Made by a program: the position numbers and the translations under genes. Shown one piece after another: positions 13,419-14,483 of a stretch of 14,483 bases of DNA. Position 1 is the first letter of the stretch; every line of letters starts with the position of its first letter. Below the pieces are notes generated by a model. That model saw nothing but the letters and a program-made list of their open reading frames with translations. It was not told the DNA's origin and made no database searches. The stretch covers positions 7,886-22,368 of the forward strand of contig DHAI01000087.1 in assembly GCA_002397355.1 (NCBI GenBank). Direction: 5' to 3'. The DNA is from Ruminococcaceae bacterium UBA4958. GTDB lineage: Bacteria > Bacillota > Clostridia > Oscillospirales > Acutalibacteraceae.

Positions 13419-14483
13419 TTATAAAACATTCCGAAGCCCTTTGGGGTAGTGGTTTTTGATCCTTCCGTTCGAGCATTTCCCGAATCCGACCGGCATCCCG
13501 TCGATTAGGACCGCGCAGTAGCCGCCGGCCTGCCCGGCGGCGTTCAGCTCCTCTCCGCGCAGGAAAGCGGCGGCTTCCGCCGAGTCCGCCGCAAGGGAAA
13601 GCGCGTTCCGGAAATCCTCCGCATTTCCGGCCATAAACAGGGCATGGGCCGGTTCCACGCGGCCGACGCGGAGCGTGCCGAGCATCACCCCGGCACGGAG
13701 AACCCCCAGGCCATCCGTTTTCGGAAAATTTTCGGGGGCAAGGAAAAAATCGCTCCGCGACTGCTCGATCCGCCCTACCGGATCCTTTCGAAAGATTTCC
13801 CGGTACAGCGCCAAAGCCATTTCCGCGTCTTTTCCCTCCGTTTTCTCTCCGGGCCGCACGGAACAGGGGTTCGGCGATACCCGGCGCATCCGTGCCACGA
13901 ACTGGCCCTCGCCTCCGTCCATCGGGTAAATCCGGCGCGTCTGCGGCAAAAAGCCGGGGCGGCCGAACGGGACGCCGCAGTCCTCCAGCATGAAGTCTCC
14001 GTGTTCCGCGAGAAACGCCGAAACGACGTCTTCATTCTCCTCTTTTGAAAAGGTGCAGGTGGAATAAACGAGCACGCCGCTTTCCCGCACCGCCGACGCG
14101 GCGCAGCCGAGGATCAGGAGCTGCCGCACCGCGCAGGCTTTCACATGGGCCGGGCTCCAGTCGCGCACGGCCTCGGCGCTGCGGCGGAACATGCCTTCGC
14201 CGGAGCAGGGCGCGTCGACCAGGACGCGGTCAAAATAGCCCGCCAGCGCGCGGCAGAGCCTTGCAGGGTGGCAGCAGGAGACAACCGCGTTCCGCACCCC
14301 CATCCGCTCCAAGTTCGAGAGCAGGGCGTTCACACGGCCGCGGACCACCTCATTCGACCAGAGAACGCCTCTCCCCGTCATCAGAGAGGCGATCTGCGTC
14401 GATTTTCCGCCGGGGGCGGCGCACAGGTCCAGGATCCGCTCCCCGGGCCGCGGATCAAGCACGGTGACGGCAGACGACGCGGA
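13419..14483 (-). CDS. RsmF/RsmB-like (NOL1/NOP2/Sun family) rRNA cytosine-C5 methyltransferase, 5' truncated
   Basis: An S-adenosylmethionine-dependent enzyme that methylates C5 of cytosine in RNA, most likely 16S rRNA. The right window edge cuts it: the frame stays open through 14483, so the visible 354 residues lack about the first 100 (N-terminal RNA-binding region). Residues 1-3 of the visible part (SAS) would continue the family QxPSA motif. SAM-binding motif LDLCAAPGGKSTQ follows; the general-base/nucleophile cysteines are C93 in DAPCSGEGMFRR and C143 in YSTCTFSKEEN. The long C-terminal extension, ending GFGKCSNGRIKNHYPKGLRN, matches RsmF-like Firmicutes proteins with a PUA-like tail, rather than RsmB. 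The exact target base (C1407 for E. coli RsmF) is not proven. No clear terminator separates it from the ilvE promoter. Confidence 0.92.
   Translation of the reverse strand, partial: SASSAVTVLDPRPGERILDLCAAPGGKSTQIASLMTGRGVLWSNEVVRGRVNALLSNLERMGVRNAVVSCCHPARLCRALAGYFDRVLVDAPCSGEGMFRRSAEAVRDWSPAHVKACAVRQLLILGCAASAVRESGVLVYSTCTFSKEENEDVVSAFLAEHGDFMLEDCGVPFGRPGFLPQTRRIYPMDGGEGQFVARMRRVSPNPCSVRPGEKTEGKDAEMALALYREIFRKDPVGRIEQSRSDFFLAPENFPKTDGLGVLRAGVMLGTLRVGRVEPAHALFMAGNAEDFRNALSLAADSAEAAAFLRGEELNAAGQAGGYCAVLIDGMPVGFGKCSNGRIKNHYPKGLRNVL

Noticed and set aside
1..14483. CRISPR arrays, tRNA or rRNA genes, insertion sequences, phage or defence genes
   Set aside because: No spaced direct repeats, cloverleaf-like sequences, transposase motifs or unrecognised gene clusters were seen; the content is housekeeping.

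Overview
The window looks like an ordinary chromosomal segment of a fairly GC-rich member of the Clostridia, probably near the Oscillospiraceae/Ruminococcaceae. This is judged from protein character and gene neighbourhoods only: Gram-positive Shine-Dalgarno sites, a YycJ/WalJ-RlmH pair, a formate-THF ligase, and a LysM-G5-M23 envelope protein. It holds 16 protein genes, two of them cut by the window edges, at high coding density. I see no rRNA, tRNA, CRISPR array, insertion sequence, phage gene or transposon.

Left part, plus strand (1-3520): the C-terminal two thirds of formate-tetrahydrofolate ligase, then tsaE, tsaB, rpiB and upp, tightly packed with two ATGA start/stop overlaps, closed by a strong intrinsic terminator. 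This run joins one-carbon activation, the tRNA t6A37 pathway, pentose-phosphate interconversion and uracil salvage. A good promoter-like sequence lies inside tsaB and could drive rpiB-upp alone.

Middle, minus strand (3545-8770): reading right to left, an M23 endopeptidase-like envelope protein with its own promoter; murA (first committed peptidoglycan step) behind a strong promoter and a roughly 155-nt structured leader; then walJ-like metallo-hydrolase, rlmH and a GNAT acetyltransferase, ended by a terminator facing that of upp. murA most likely starts at a TTG.

Right part, minus strand (8842-14483): a three-gene polar amino acid ABC transporter in the order binding protein, permease, ATPase. 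It is preceded by a consensus promoter overlapped by an ArgR-type box, so arginine or a related basic amino acid is the likeliest substrate. Upstream lie an RluA/RluD-family pseudouridine synthase, the branched-chain aminotransferase ilvE with a near-consensus promoter and a terminator, and a truncated RsmF-type rRNA m5C methyltransferase.

I found no new multi-gene system. The most interesting signals are regulatory: the murA leader with competing hairpins, the ArgR boxes on the ABC operon, two RNA-structure signals at the binding-protein/permease junction, a palindrome at the start of the M23 transcript, and the intragenic promoter in tsaB. All are read by eye and untested.
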